Assembly: GCA_903772945.1 (NCBI GenBank)
Contig: CAICTM010001519.1
Location: forward strand, 1,002-27,745
DNA: 26,744 nt
DNA from: Seminavis robusta
Lineage: Eukaryota; Bacillariophyta; Bacillariophyceae; Naviculales; Naviculaceae
Direction: 5' to 3'
Under the pieces are notes generated by a model that did no database searches, was not told where the DNA came from, and saw only the letters and a program-made list of their open reading frames with translations. Positions 8,675 through 18,058 of this stretch are shown here, piece by piece. The position numbers were made by a program, and so were the translations under genes. Positions within the stretch are counted from its first letter, which is position 1. Every line of letters begins with the position of its first letter.

Positions 8675-10166
8675 ACGATTACAAGTGCAGTGATGAACAA
8701 ACAGCAAGCAATCCATGCGAGCAAAACAAGGCATCAACTGCTTCAAGACATCTCTCTGACTGACTCCGAAAAGTTTTGTGTCTCAATGCTTCGATGACAC
8801 TGTAGTAAGCTGCATTTCCTGTGGTGGGTGGATCCGCTACATACATAAGTAAGGCCACGGACGATACGAACGTACAGAACGGCAGGCTTCACGTTCGGAG
8901 GTCGCAGTCATGTCATACTAGTAGACGTTATCCAAAGCATGCGCCGGTTGTGGGGGCTAGTAAAGGCTCGGAGGAAAGGCTTGTATTTTGTGCCTACAGT
9001 GCGTAGTCTACCATAATGATCTTTAACGAAGCCTACGATGGAGATAATTGGTGCTCCACAACCGGTCTCCCGCAGACTTTATACGACAAAACGGAATGGA
9101 CGCCGATGCCCAAACCAGAGTATGCGGCCTGGCCATTGGATCATTATTTGACCGTTTAGCAGCCAGGTACGATCAGCAAGCCATTCGCTGCATGCAGAAT
9201 ACTAGCTAGGCATGGATGGTTGGGGTTTGGAAATCCAGCGAATCCAACAGCGTAGATACTGGCTGTGGTTTGGGTTCGTTGGGAGTGAGCACAATACGAC
9301 GAGTACTCTGCCAGGGGGAAGGCCTAGTTTACTCCAGGGAGATCACGCTTTTTGGTTTGACTGGGTGTGAATTCTATCATCTACGGCGGTAGAGAACATG
9401 TTGGTACAGTAGTAATATGTCCGTCGGTTCAAATAGCTACGCATCACTTACTTTTACCGAACCAGTACCCCACGCTGTCGTCGGGGCTCTGACCACTGTA
9501 CATGTAGTTCCCCCGACTGTAGCGTGCTGTTGGGGAACAGGATTGTCCTCCATAGCGTGGGCTTTGTGAAGTTCTATCATCTATCTACATCGGTCGTTTC
9601 CTTTCCAGTGCACCGGCTGAGAAAGAAACACCATCAGCTACACCATCATGGTCGAGACAGCAAGCGAACAAGCGAACGCCAACAACAGCTCCAACAACCC
9701 AACACAGCTCCAACATCCAACACACACTCACAAACCACACACAGTCCACAGTCATCCAAAACACAGACAGTCATCCATCAGCTCATCCATCAGTCTTCCG
9801 CAGAAAGTCTTGACGAAGGCTGGTTAGTCTACTTATTACGGCAATTCGGTTTCCTGTTGACTTCGTGTTAAAAACACTGAGAAATCAGACTTAGGAAAGA
9901 ACAGTTCCATGCTGCTCCACGGAAGCTCGATAAGAACGGCTCGGACAAAGGAGACATTAAGACGGCTTCTTTTTCAAACCAGTGAGCACTCGCAGGAACA
10001 CCACTGGGCTTCATTGATTGATGGATTGATGGAGCACAGATCTGCGACCACAGAGAAGTGCTCGAAAGTGAGGCCAAGCTTGCTGGAGTTGCCACACAAA
10101 ATCAAAGCAGCAAACCATAACATTTCAAGACCTGAAGCCAAGATAACTACGCAACTCCTCTAGAAG
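8675..10166. other. Gene-poor region with one short candidate ORF
   Basis: No long coding region is convincing here. A 115-codon ORF at 9524-9871 is His/Gln/Thr-rich low complexity. A short W-rich ORF (9016-9159) is listed separately. CA-rich runs around 9690-9770 and the stretch up to 10166 probably include the 5' UTR and promoter of the next gene. Confidence 0.45.
9016..9159 (+). CDS. Possible small protein or exon remnant (47 codons)
   Basis: ATG at 9016 to TAG at 9157-9159. The peptide has a non-random look: YDGDNWCSTTGLPQTLYDK, then EWTPMPKPEYAAWPLDHY, with three Trp and several Pro/Tyr. The frame stays open back to GTAG at about 9007, a possible splice acceptor, so it could be a terminal exon or a gene relic. 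No family is recognised and no upstream exon could be defined. Confidence 0.25.
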   Translation: MIFNEAYDGDNWCSTTGLPQTLYDKTEWTPMPKPEYAAWPLDHYLTV

Positions 10167-11078
10167 ATGACCCTAATGCAACTCAACGCCGAAAACCCTG
10201 CCGCCAAGATGAGTACTGGTACCAACGGCACTAACGATATCGATCTTCGCAAGCTGATGCGACGCAAGACACCTGCCACTCGACGAGGCATGGAACGAGG
10301 AGGATCCACAAGAGGTCTCTCCACTCGTGGTCTCTCTCCCACCAAGCCCGCCTTGAAAAAGTCGGTCAATTCCACTGGCGCTCTTCAGCGCAACAAGATT
10401 AGTTTTGGTGGCACCGAAACGTTGGTCTTTGAAAAAGAGATTGGAGATCAAGATCACAAGAATGCCGTTTGGTTTAGCGACAAGGAAATGAAGGCCATTC
10501 GCAAAGACATTCGTAGCAGTGTCAAAAAGAGTGAGATTACCCGTGGGTTGGAATGTCACGCCGATACCAAGGAAACTCGCTTCAAGCGGCAGCAACACCG
10601 ACAAGGCATTCTCAATTTGCACCGCGAACAACGACGGGTTGGCATGGAAAACGCCGAGACGCTGCATTACCTAAGTCGCGCCACGAGCGCCGATGATTTG
10701 AATCGAGCGCTGCGACTGGCATCAATGGATTCCACTCAAGCCTTTCAAGAACACTTGCAAACGCCCAAGACATGCATTACCCGTACTTCTTCTGGCAAGG
10801 CGCTGGACAATTTGAGAAAAACGATCAATGTCAGCAAGTTGACGCCCTACAGTGCCAACAAGTCCACCAGTGCTCTCAGTCGATTGAACCGAATTGGAGG
10901 TCCAGGAGGGATTGGAGGCAGCGGCAATCCATTGTTGATGACATCTGGTAACGCCACCTTTGCTCCCAGTAAGCCCATGAATCGAAAAGAACCCAACATG
11001 TTGCTGGAAGCCATGGCCAAAAAGGGAAATCCCCGTACCAAGCGTCCGACGGTCAACGGAGTGGCGGCAGTGGCATAA
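10167..11078 (+). CDS. Conserved-looking diatom protein of unknown function
   Basis: Intronless ORF of 303 aa. Starts at residues 1, 4 and 15 are all possible; the first ATG is used here. Residues 25-60 are basic, with repeated RGLSTRGLSPTK-like motifs and Arg/Ser-rich low complexity. The middle has a pattern I associate with a large diatom protein family: a Phe/Val-rich strand (LVFEKEIGDQDHKNAVWFS), a helix (DKEMKAIRKDIRSSVKK), the motif TRGLECHADTKETRFKRQQH, and an Arg-rich helix (HREQRR). The last ~110 residues are Ser/Gly/Pro-rich and probably disordered. No signal peptide or membrane segment is visible. No biochemical role can be given. Codon use and the uninterrupted frame support a real gene. 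Confidence 0.75.
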   Translation: MTLMQLNAENPAAKMSTGTNGTNDIDLRKLMRRKTPATRRGMERGGSTRGLSTRGLSPTKPALKKSVNSTGALQRNKISFGGTETLVFEKEIGDQDHKNAVWFSDKEMKAIRKDIRSSVKKSEITRGLECHADTKETRFKRQQHRQGILNLHREQRRVGMENAETLHYLSRATSADDLNRALRLASMDSTQAFQEHLQTPKTCITRTSSGKALDNLRKTINVSKLTPYSANKSTSALSRLNRIGGPGGIGGSGNPLLMTSGNATFAPSKPMNRKEPNMLLEAMAKKGNPRTKRPTVNGVAAVA

Positions 11079-11833
11079 AACTGCATTTACATTCCTATCG
11101 GTACTGTACACGCAAAGGCTCAACCAATTTCCGTGACAGCAAACCCATAAATTCTCTTGTAATGTGTCTGTGCCGCTGCCGGTAGTACAGTACTTTAAAA
11201 GTTCTACTGTGCTGTCAAGTCAAGTCCCAAGACAGCTCTTTGGAACCCAAGGATCTCTCTCCGTTGGAGGAGCAGCGTCGATGATCCATCGCCTCTGATT
11301 ACTCCAAGAGTCGAGATTGGCTGATGCCCCCTTACACTTTCTGTACGAGTACTCAAATATCATCAAACAATCTTTACAATTGTACTACCGGTACGGTACT
11401 AGTAGCTTTCAGCATAGTGCATTTGTTTGGTGAGATTGCCTTGGAGTTTGTGCACTCCCTCAGTGCCAGTTTGTGTTTGTGCAGCTGTTTTGTGTCTCAC
11501 AGCCAAAACGCTTCCTCGAAGTGTGCAACGGGTTCCAGTCCACCGATCAGTTGCAACCATGCACAAACACTTCGTTGGTGCCTAGCTAGTGGAAACTATA
11601 GCATCCAACACAACCTTCCCACCAGTTCCAGGGTCAGATGACTTTTGGTCGCCAAGGCCGAACATCAATGGCCATGGCCCAGCCGTCCACGCTGATTTCT
11701 CTTTGTTAACGGCCACGGTCTGGTCGTCGTGGTTCCCACGTTCGTGCAACGCGGGTTTGGCCGAACAACAGCGAGCGAGGAAAAGAGCAACAAATAATAT
11801 CTCATCTCTGCATAATTACAACAAATCAACCAA
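11079..11833. other. Intergenic region, no supported gene
   Basis: A 105-codon ORF (11324-11641) and a 130-codon ORF (11589-11981) overlap here, but neither has a motif. The motif TACCGGTAC lies at 11386-11394. The region should contain the terminator of the upstream gene and the promoter of the downstream one. Confidence 0.45.
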
Positions 11834-12628
11834 ATGCAACAGCAATCAGGCCGTGCTACTAGCTACGATAGACAGAGGGAGCCTTCGACCATTGGAATGG
11901 CGTCGAATGGGGAATACGAGAGCCGTCGCGGCAAAGCCACGAGAGAGGGTCTTCGTGAAGAGATTCTTGGCGTTGCCGTGAAGAATGCCAGGATGCGGTT
12001 CTTCATCCCCAGCACGGACAATAGTTTTGGTGGCATCAAATACACCTTCGTCATGATCGACAGCGGCTGTGATAGCATGCTCCTACCTTTTCCGAGCAAC
12101 GCAGATGATCTGCGCGTTTTCGAAGAAGATATTTTCACTTGGCAAATCTTCTGCTCTGGAGGCACCCCAACGCTAGTCATCAGTCGCATCGACGGACTAT
12201 CTTTGGGAAGTGTTGTTTTGGCTGGTCGGCAAGTCATTGAACTCCCGTTTCTGCGATTTCACCTTGGAAGCGTGTCTGCTCAGGCGATGGTCGCCCACGA
12301 GAGACTTGACGAAGACGAGAGCGCAAAACTTGACTCTTTCCTGCTGCAACTAGGGCCAAATCACATCTTACCGGAACGTCAACATGTTTTGATCGGCCAA
12401 ACTGTTCTCTCCAAGACATATTCCTTGCAGGCGGGGAAAATGTTGTTTATTATGAGAAAGGGTTACCTGCCAGTTCGGGACGATCTGGTTGCGGCTTGGA
12501 ACGTCGTGAAGAATCTGGAGAAACCAGTTGGATTCGATGATTTGGTCGACGACGACCATGACGGGGATTGGGTTACTAGCTTCGACGATGAGGATTGCAC
12601 GGAGAGTTGTTTTATGGATGAAAACTAA
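11834..12628 (+). CDS. Retropepsin-like aspartic protease domain protein
   Basis: Single-exon ORF of 264 aa; the ATG at 11897 (residue 22) is an alternative start. A hydrophobic strand plus DSG motif, TFVMIDSGCDSMLLPF (residues 71-86), resembles the catalytic loop of retroviral-type (clan AA) aspartic proteases, h-h-D-[ST]-G. It is followed by alternating beta strands (LSLGSVVLAGRQVIELPFL) and then HVLIGQTVLS (184-193), which corresponds to the h-h-G-x-x-x-L segment near the end of the retropepsin fold. The length from DSG to LIG (~110) is somewhat long. The acidic tail (Asp-rich, 235-264) is low complexity. No reverse transcriptase, integrase or gag is nearby, so this looks like a stand-alone host gene rather than an active retroelement. 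Protease activity is inference. Confidence 0.5.
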   Translation: MQQQSGRATSYDRQREPSTIGMASNGEYESRRGKATREGLREEILGVAVKNARMRFFIPSTDNSFGGIKYTFVMIDSGCDSMLLPFPSNADDLRVFEEDIFTWQIFCSGGTPTLVISRIDGLSLGSVVLAGRQVIELPFLRFHLGSVSAQAMVAHERLDEDESAKLDSFLLQLGPNHILPERQHVLIGQTVLSKTYSLQAGKMLFIMRKGYLPVRDDLVAAWNVVKNLEKPVGFDDLVDDDHDGDWVTSFDDEDCTESCFMDEN

Positions 12629-13314
12629 ACAGCATGCTATGTGGCGCTCGTTCATTTTCACACAACTATGGATGAAGTACTGAAATGTGTGAAGCCTGGC
12701 CCTGGGTGGCTATCTACCTACCGTACCCTAAACTCTAAACCCCTTCGAAGTGTGAATTCATTTACTACATGTAGCTAGAGTATTTTGTGACGTGGTTCCC
12801 CAAAAATTTGGCGCTCATGATCCGCAAAGAGTCGGACCCGCAACGGCCCTCATCCCTCATCCATCATCCATCTCCAGTGGTGCTGAGAAAGCAAGACATC
12901 GGAAGATACGTATCGGAATCCACTTCTTGCTTGTGGACTTCTTGCTTGCGGCAGTCACTAACAGACAGATCCATACAGCGATCGACAAAGATCCTAATCT
13001 TCTCTTCCATACAGCAACACTTGTGTAAACATGTAAAAGATTTCCATTAATTTCTCACAAGGGTGCAGTCCGGCAATTTTGGCTTCGAGTTTCCATCCAC
13101 AAAGTGCGATGGAGACAAGCAAGGAGGGACCAAGATCCACAGCAATGTGGGTATCTGTATCACACACGAAGATATGCTCAATCTCGGTTGAGATGGAAGG
13201 CCGATCATGAGCTCACAATAACCAACAACCATAAAACCAACTTCAAAGAAAGATCCCTTTAGGAAGAGAAAGGAAAAGCAGAACAAGCAACTTGACTCTC
13301 AAGTAAAGTACAGT
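12629..13314. other. Intergenic region upstream of the VWD/GDPH gene
   Basis: Nothing coding is supported. ORFs of 78-97 codons on both strands overlap each other without motifs. The last few hundred bases should hold the promoter and 5' UTR of the large secreted-protein gene; no TATA-like box is obvious. Confidence 0.45.
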
Positions 13315-16300
13315 ATGAAGCTCCACCTGCCTTCCCTTGCAATCCTTGGTTTCCTCATGGCCAGTAGCGCCAACGCGATGCTCCTTGGAGAAGAAGACGA
13401 AGAAGTCTGCGAAATCCAAAAGAGCCAAAAGGAAATCGAGTGCCCTGTAGTGCCGCCTCCGAAGCTTCCCAAGACATGTTCTGGCATGTCCGCCTCTTGG
13501 TGGGGAGGTGAGTGCCCGTCCCAGTGACCTGCTCAAGTGTTGTTGCTTTTGTTTGGCATCTCGTTGAGCTCACCCTTCATGCATTCATTAGATCCTCACT
13601 TTACTACGTTCAATGGGAAAAAGTACGATTGTATGGGCGAGGGAGAGTTTGACATTGTCCGTTCGGCGACCAAGCCGGACTTTGCCTTGCAAGGCCGCTT
13701 TCGCAAGGCCAACGTCAAGTCTCGCAAACGCCCCACTGTGACACGAGCGATTGCCTTCCAAACAGGAGATGGAGAGCCCCGCATTCAAATTGATGTCCCA
13801 GACAACTTCAACCCCAAGGCTGGTGGATGCCCTGCCACTGTGTACATTGATGGAAAGGAGCAAACACTCGGAAGCAGCGAGTTTATCGCGGGAGCCAACA
13901 GTACCACTGGCATTCACATACAAGAGACAAAGAGCCGTCAGGGCAAGGTTGGGTCTTTTACTATGAAGAATCCGATGTTCAACTTCAGGTTTGGGCCAAG
14001 GGATCCAAGCACTTTGGTTGCATCTTGGCAGCCGACTTGTGCATTCCCGATTGCGCCTTGGAGAGAGGCGAGAAATTCATGGGCATGCTGGGAACTCCCG
14101 ATGACGACAAAGACAATGAGTGGATCCGCCGAAACTATTACGACGAAGGCGGGCATGGTGTCGTCCCCTTCAAGGGCAGGAGAGATAGCAAAGCCGAATA
14201 CAAATACTGCGTTCAGAACTGGTGCCTCAACGATCCCAAGGATTCCCTCTTCAAGTACCCGCCCGGCAAATCGTTCAAGGACTACGACAATTGCAAGTTG
14301 CCGCCCTACGATGAAAACAATGACTGCAGTAATATGGATGAGATCAAACAGATCTGCGGCGCCGACAATCGGGAGTGTATTGTCGATGGATGCGCCCAAG
14401 GCGTTGAGGCCGCCAAGGAGGCCGTCAGGACTGCTCTGGAGATGGTTGACAAGAAGTGTGGGAAGGAGATTTTCTTTGAGGACTTTGACAAGGATGACTA
14501 CGACTACAGCGGATGGGGGCTAGTGAAGGACAAGGCTTCCTCCAAGCACAAGGGGGCAGAAATGGCTACAAAGTATCTGAATCTGAACCAAGCTCACCCG
14601 AAAGTCGAAGCGTCGTGGGATTCAAATGGTGCCAAATTGGTTCTACTCGAGTTCAATCTGTATGAGATTGGAAGCTGGGATGCTGGAAAGTCAGCAGATA
14701 AGTTCCTGATCAACGTCGGAGACGTGGAGATTGACATTGGAGCATTCGACGGAAGGCGACAGGATGTGTCTCGTGACGGTGTGGTGGAGGGAATCGATTG
14801 GTCCGTGAATGCCCTGTCGGCACAAACTGATCTCGGCTTTGGACTTGGGCAGAAATTAGCACCACAATGTGCCGCCAAATGGGGACGGTGCTACGGAAAG
14901 GGTCCTGGCATGGGGCATTGGCCAAATGGCAAAAAGTGCTGCCCGAGCGGATTTTCCTGCCAAACCAGCAACAACAAGCATTGGCAATGCAACCCGAACA
15001 AGCGCGCCAAAGGGCCTACCGCGACCCGTCAAGCCCAAGCATACACGGTGAAGGTCGCTGTGCCAGGCAATGCATTGGTGGCAGACGGCGGTATGCTCAA
15101 ACTAGCTTTGAAAACTGTTTTCAGCAGCGATATTACCAATGAGAGTGCCGGAATTGATAACCTTCGTCTGACCGGTTACCACAGTACCTGCTCTTTTGAT
15201 TGCCAGGGTACCACAGTCATCTCCGAGACTTTTGACGAGGAAGAGGCGGGGGGTGATGCTGCCAGTTGGGGGAGCACCAAAGAGCTTTCAGACGGACATG
15301 TCGTCCTTGGACCTGTTTACAGCAACACCAAGGCAATCTCAAAAGCATTCGAGGTCTCCGAAACGGCGGGTGCCGCCACAATCGATTTCTTCCTTTACGA
15401 AATGGGAGTCTGGGCAGCCATGCCTTCAAACAAGTTTCTGGTCACAATTGGGGATACTCAGTTTGACTTGGGTCCCTTCACAGACGACGACGATGACGAT
15501 ACTCCAACAAAAGCACTCGTCCAAGACCATGTCGGCGACGACAACACCCTCTTTTGGGAACGCAAGGAACTCGATGCTGGTGGCCGCACGACGGAAGGAG
15601 GAAACGGAGCTGTCCACAAGGTGTCCATTCAGGTGTCCAATCAGTACTTTCCAGACGGCATTTTGATGGTTGGATTTGATGTGGACTCGCAAGATGACCA
15701 AGGGGTCAGTGCAGCCATTGACGACTTCAAGATTCGTCTGTATCCGGAAGCAGACAGGTGTCAAGATCTCTTGGTGAAGAAGGCAGACAACAAGTGCTTT
15801 ACGAAGAAAGAGCCAGTGCAGATGAAGAAATGCTACCGGGAAGAAAAAACAAAAGTATGCTCAGCGGTGCCAAAAACACTGACCACTGCAAGGCCAACAA
15901 CGGCCGCTCCCACAACTAACAGCCCCACCACAGAAAGCCCNNNNNNNNNNNNNNNNNTGCTCCTACCACAGGCAGCCCAACGACTGCAGCGCCTACAACT
16001 GATAGCCCAACCACGGCAGCTCCCACAACCAACAGCCCCACCACAGAAAGCCCCATGACGGCCAGTCCAACAACTGCAGCACCTGCAACGGCTGCTCCTA
16101 CCACAGAGAGCCCAACCAGTGCTCCCCCCACCACAGACAGCCCAACAACTTCCAATCCAAGCACTCTGTCTCCATCCACAGAGGTACCCAGCACTGTCTC
16201 CCCAACTACGGAAATACCCAAAGTTAAAACACCCAAGAAGGGAAGCAGCTCCGGCGACCCTCACTTCAAAGTAAGTCTTTTGAGTGACTATCTCATATGG

Positions 16301-17086
16301 CTGGCCAACTTAAATTCCTAGCTAATTTGTTTCAATTGTCTCTTGTAGACTTGGCATGGTGTCAAGTTTGACTATCATGGAGAATGTGATCTTGTTCTAG
16401 TTGACCATCCTTCTTTTGCAAATGGGAAGGGGCTACGAGTTCACATCCGAACCACTCGCGTCAAGTACTTTTCTTATATTGAACGAATTGCCTTACAAAT
16501 TGGCGATGACATTTTGGAGTTTGGCAATGATGTGGACAATTTCTTCATTAATGGAGCCAAGGTGGATTCCAATCGCAAGCACCACAAGACCATGTTTGGG
16601 GGCTACATGGTCCGACGTGACAGAAAGGCAATCTCTGTGCGCCTTGACGAAGAAGCCAAAGCAAAGATTGACTTTCATACCCGCAAGAATGGCTTCCCTG
16701 CTGTGATTGTGGATGCAGGGAAGACAGATCTGTTTGCCGGCAGTCTTGGGTTGCTTGGTCAGTGGCACACTGGAAATACAATGGCTCGTGATGGCGTGAC
16801 TGAGATTGAGGTGGATCCAAAGAATGCTGAAGCCTTTGCCCTTGAGTGGCAAGTTCTTGACACGGAGCCAATGCTCTTCCAAGAGACTCGGTTCCCGCAG
16901 TTCCCAACCAAGTGCATACGCCCCAAAAAGATGCTAAAGGGACGCATGGGCATGGCCAAGGCGAAGAAGGAAGCAGAGGAGGCATGTGCTCACTGGAAGG
17001 AGGACAAGGATGACTGTGTGTTTGATGTATTGGCAACACGTGACATTCAAGTTGCTATGGATGGGCATGTTGTACATCTTGATTGA
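13315..17086 (+). CDS. Secreted VWD/GDPH-domain mucin-like protein, diatom adhesive-trail type
   Basis: About 1,200 aa from three exons; GT-AG introns at 13508-13591 (84 bp, phase 1) and 16271-16348 (78 bp, phase 0). Order: a signal peptide (21 residues, ending ASSANA); a VWD domain starting WWGDPHFTTFNGKKYDC, with FGCILAADLCIPDC, LGTPDDDKDNEW and YCVQNWC; two similar beta-rich modules (about 14464-15180 and 15215-15755), each with YE(I/M)GxW then KFL(I/V)xxGDxxxDxGxF, the first interrupted by a Cys-rich CBM1/knottin-like insert (14855-15005); a Pro/Thr-rich linker; and a GDPH domain, GDPHFKTWHGVKFDYHGECD to CVFDVLATRD. GDPH and Pro/Thr/Ser-rich domains are known from diatom adhesive-trail proteins. 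Two defects: a frame break around 13925-13955 inside VWD1, and an N gap in the linker across which the frame also changes. Extracellular adhesion is inferred. Confidence 0.85.
14855..15005 (+). other. CBM1/knottin-like Cys-rich insert within the VWD/GDPH protein
   Basis: Encoded segment PQCAAKWGRCYGKG... to ...KKCCPSGFSCQTS...HWQC has the spacing C-x6-C-x16-CC-x5-C-x10-C. WGxC, then CxxGxxC and a final aromatic-x-x-C resemble fungal-type cellulose-binding modules (CBM1). The six-Cys C-C-CC-C-C order also fits an inhibitor cystine knot fold. It interrupts the first beta module at a loop that is uninterrupted in the second. Carbohydrate binding is inferred. Confidence 0.55.
15880..16240 (+). 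repeat. Pro/Thr mucin-like repeat region with assembly gap
   Basis: Degenerate repeats of APTTxSPTT and relatives (TTAAPTTNSPTTESP, TTDSPTTSNPSTLSP) are encoded on the plus strand. A segment just left of the gap (15906-15940) recurs almost identically at 16019-16053, so the gap sits in a tandem repeat. High Thr/Ser content predicts dense O-glycosylation. Confidence 0.8.
15941..15957. other. Assembly gap (17 N) inside coding repeat
   Basis: A run of 17 undetermined bases. The coding frame changes across it. If both sides belong to one protein, the true missing length should be a multiple of three, so 17 is a nominal or wrong size. The number of repeats missing is unknown. Confidence 0.95.
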
Positions 17087-17490
17087 GAAAGCACTCACAG
17101 AAGGCAAGCTGGATAAGCCACAGGGCACCAGAGCAATTACATAGGAAGACACGGCTTGATCATATGCTTGAGTATAAAGAAGAGATTTCGCATGATAAAG
17201 TTTCATCATGGGTGCCATAGAAGAAGATCCAAAATCCTTCATAAAATAGGGCTGCTTTTTTCAACCGCTTTTGTGTGGTCCATTTCTTGGGAAACTTCTG
17301 GCATTTCGTCTACAACGGTGACATAGGCATGGCTTTTTTTTGTTTGGTTCATCTGATTTTCTGACTCCAGCCAATCCACATAAATGAAGCAATAGCTATC
17401 AGGGTTACTCGGCATTTTGTCTATTTAAGGCTATTGTATCTGATTACAGAGTTGCCTAAATGTTCTATGCTCCTTTGTAAAAGTGGCTTA
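17087..17490. other. 3' flank of the VWD/GDPH gene
   Basis: No coding sequence is supported. T-rich runs at about 17255-17345 may include 3'-end processing signals of the gene ending at 17086. The region passes directly into the 10-bp tandem repeat. Confidence 0.45.
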
Positions 17491-17742
17491 TGTCTCACAA
17501 TGTCTACGGATGTCTCACAATGTCTCACAATGTCTCACAATGTCTACCAATGTCTCACAATGTCTCACAATGTCTACTACTCCGGAGTAATGTCTACCAA
17601 TGTCTCACTTTGTCTACACAGTACACTAAAACAGTACAAAAATGTCTCACTTTGTCTACCAATGTCTCACAATGTCTCACAATGTCTCACTTTGTCTACC
17701 AATGTCTACTAATGTATCACTTTGTCTACTAATGTCTCCTAA
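17491..17742. repeat. 10-bp tandem repeat, consensus TGTCTCACAA
   Basis: About 22 decamer units in three blocks (17491-17580, 17591-17616, 17643-17742), variants TGTCTCACAA, TGTCTACCAA and TGTCTCACTT. Units within each block keep exact 10-bp phase; the breaks are a short CTACTCCGGAG-containing spacer and a 26-bp spacer. Degraded copies reappear at about 17802-17842. ORFs of 80-92 codons cross it only because the repeat lacks stops in some frames; I do not treat them as genes. Confidence 0.85.
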
Positions 17743-18058
17743 TTATAACTGTGTGCGAACTTAATACACTAAAGTAGCTTGCAAATAGTGCGAACCGTCG
17801 CACAATGTCTACTTTGCTACTTTGTCTACTTATGTCTACTAACTGTGTGTAGACATTTACACTTAATCGCCAAAACACTTTCCAAAACAGACAAAATGCC
17901 GAGTATTAGCGTGCTGCTGCATTCCTTGAGATCAAGGCATTACCTACCGGTACAAATTGAGCATCAAAACTAATAGTGACCTTCAACAGCTAGCTAGCTA
18001 GCTAGTGCTAGTAGAGGAAACTCTAATCCGTTTCGTATGCCATACTATTGTACCAAGG
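17743..18058. other. Intergenic region with degraded repeat copies
   Basis: Holds four degraded TGTCTACT units (about 17802-17842), TACCGGTAC at 17945-17953 and a TAGC microsatellite at about 17990-18005. No gene is seen. Confidence 0.5.

Noticed and set aside
9524-9871. 115-codon ORF rich in His/Gln/Thr
   Set aside because: Low-complexity translation of CA-rich repeats with no homology pattern.
11834-12628. Active retrotransposon
   Set aside because: Only a protease-like domain is present; no reverse transcriptase, integrase, RNase H or long terminal repeats seen around it.
13944-13990. A 41-nt GT-AG intron that would explain the VWD1 frame change
   Set aside because: Too short compared with the 75-117 bp introns here, and it would delete the well-fitting VFYYEESDVQLQ segment; a one-base deletion is simpler.
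17434-17732. 80-92 codon ORFs with MSHNVSQCL-like repeats
   Set aside because: They are translations of the 10-bp tandem repeat in stop-free frames; no start context or flanking coding signal.
17491-17742. CRISPR-like array
   Set aside because: Units are contiguous 10-mers with no unique spacers, and the host is eukaryotic.
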